Part shown: positions 6,510-6,542 of the stretch, one piece after another | How positions within the stretch are numbered: position 1 is the first letter of the stretch | How the letters are laid out: each line of letters begins with the position of its first letter | Source of the DNA: Ignavibacteriota bacterium | Lineage (GTDB): Bacteria; Bacteroidota; UBA10030; UBA6906 | Direction of reading: 5' to 3' | Length of the DNA stretch: 6,542 nucleotides | NCBI GenBank assembly: GCA_003161755.1 | Contig: PMNP01000201.1 | Location: forward strand, 1 to 6,542 | Made by a program: the position numbers and the translations under genes | Notes under the pieces: generated by a model | What the model saw: the letters and a program-made list of their open reading frames with translations, nothing else | The model's database searches: none | Told to the model about the DNA's origin: nothing

Positions 6510-6542
6510 GATTCGATGTTGTCACCGGTTTTCCCCGGCTTG
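6506..6542 (+). CDS. trmD: tRNA (guanine37-N1)-methyltransferase TrmD, start only
   Basis: Only 12 full codons are present before the window ends, reading MRFDVVTGFPRL. This fits the TrmD N-terminus, usually M-R-x-D-[VI]-x-T/S-x-x-P. The ATG overlaps the rimM stop as ATGA, and GAGG at 6498-6501 lies 4 bases upstream. The place directly after rimM is the standard one for trmD. TrmD methylates G37 next to the anticodon using S-adenosylmethionine and prevents +1 frameshifting. The identification rests on gene order and these few residues. Confidence 0.85.
   Translation, partial: MRFDVVTGFPRL

Noticed and set aside
1..6542. A novel defence, mobile or biosynthetic system
   Set aside because: All sequence except short gaps is taken up by well-known housekeeping genes in a common order. 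No repeats of array type, integrase, transposase or tRNA site was seen on either strand.

Overview
The window is ordinary, densely packed bacterial chromosome with every gene on the + strand. It carries two well-known housekeeping clusters back to back. No mobile element, CRISPR array, tRNA or rRNA is visible, and no accessory system was found on either strand. Base composition is moderately GC-rich by eye, with no segment that stands out as foreign.

Region 1 (1-3533) is the end of an F-type ATP synthase operon: atpF (5' end cut by the window edge), atpH, atpA and atpG, i.e. subunits b, delta, alpha and gamma. The gaps are 3, 37 and 22 bases, so the genes are almost certainly co-transcribed and translationally coupled. 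In many bacteria atpD (beta) and atpC (epsilon) follow atpG directly. Here they do not: a 167-base gap follows atpG and then ffh begins, so atpDC must lie elsewhere.

Region 2 (3701-6542) is a protein-export, ribosome and tRNA-maturation cluster: ffh (SRP54 GTPase), rpsP (ribosomal protein S16), khpA (small KH-domain RNA-binding protein), rimM (16S processing factor) and the first 12 codons of trmD (tRNA m1G37 methyltransferase). The order ffh-rpsP-khpA-rimM-trmD is widespread in bacteria. rimM overlaps khpA by 4 bases (TTGA) and trmD overlaps rimM by 4 bases (ATGA). A candidate promoter precedes ffh. The 164-base leader of rpsP and the 111-base gap between rpsP and khpA both hold inverted repeats that could fold, neither followed by a T-run.

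Taxonomy is inferred only. The split ATP synthase operon, the S16 with a long Lys/Ala/Pro-rich tail and the flavour of the Ffh and AtpA sequences fit the Bacteroidota/Chlorobi/Ignavibacteria group, probably an environmental lineage; I cannot fix it further without a search. The least routine features are the foldable rpsP leader, the palindrome cluster downstream of rpsP, and the separation of atpDC.
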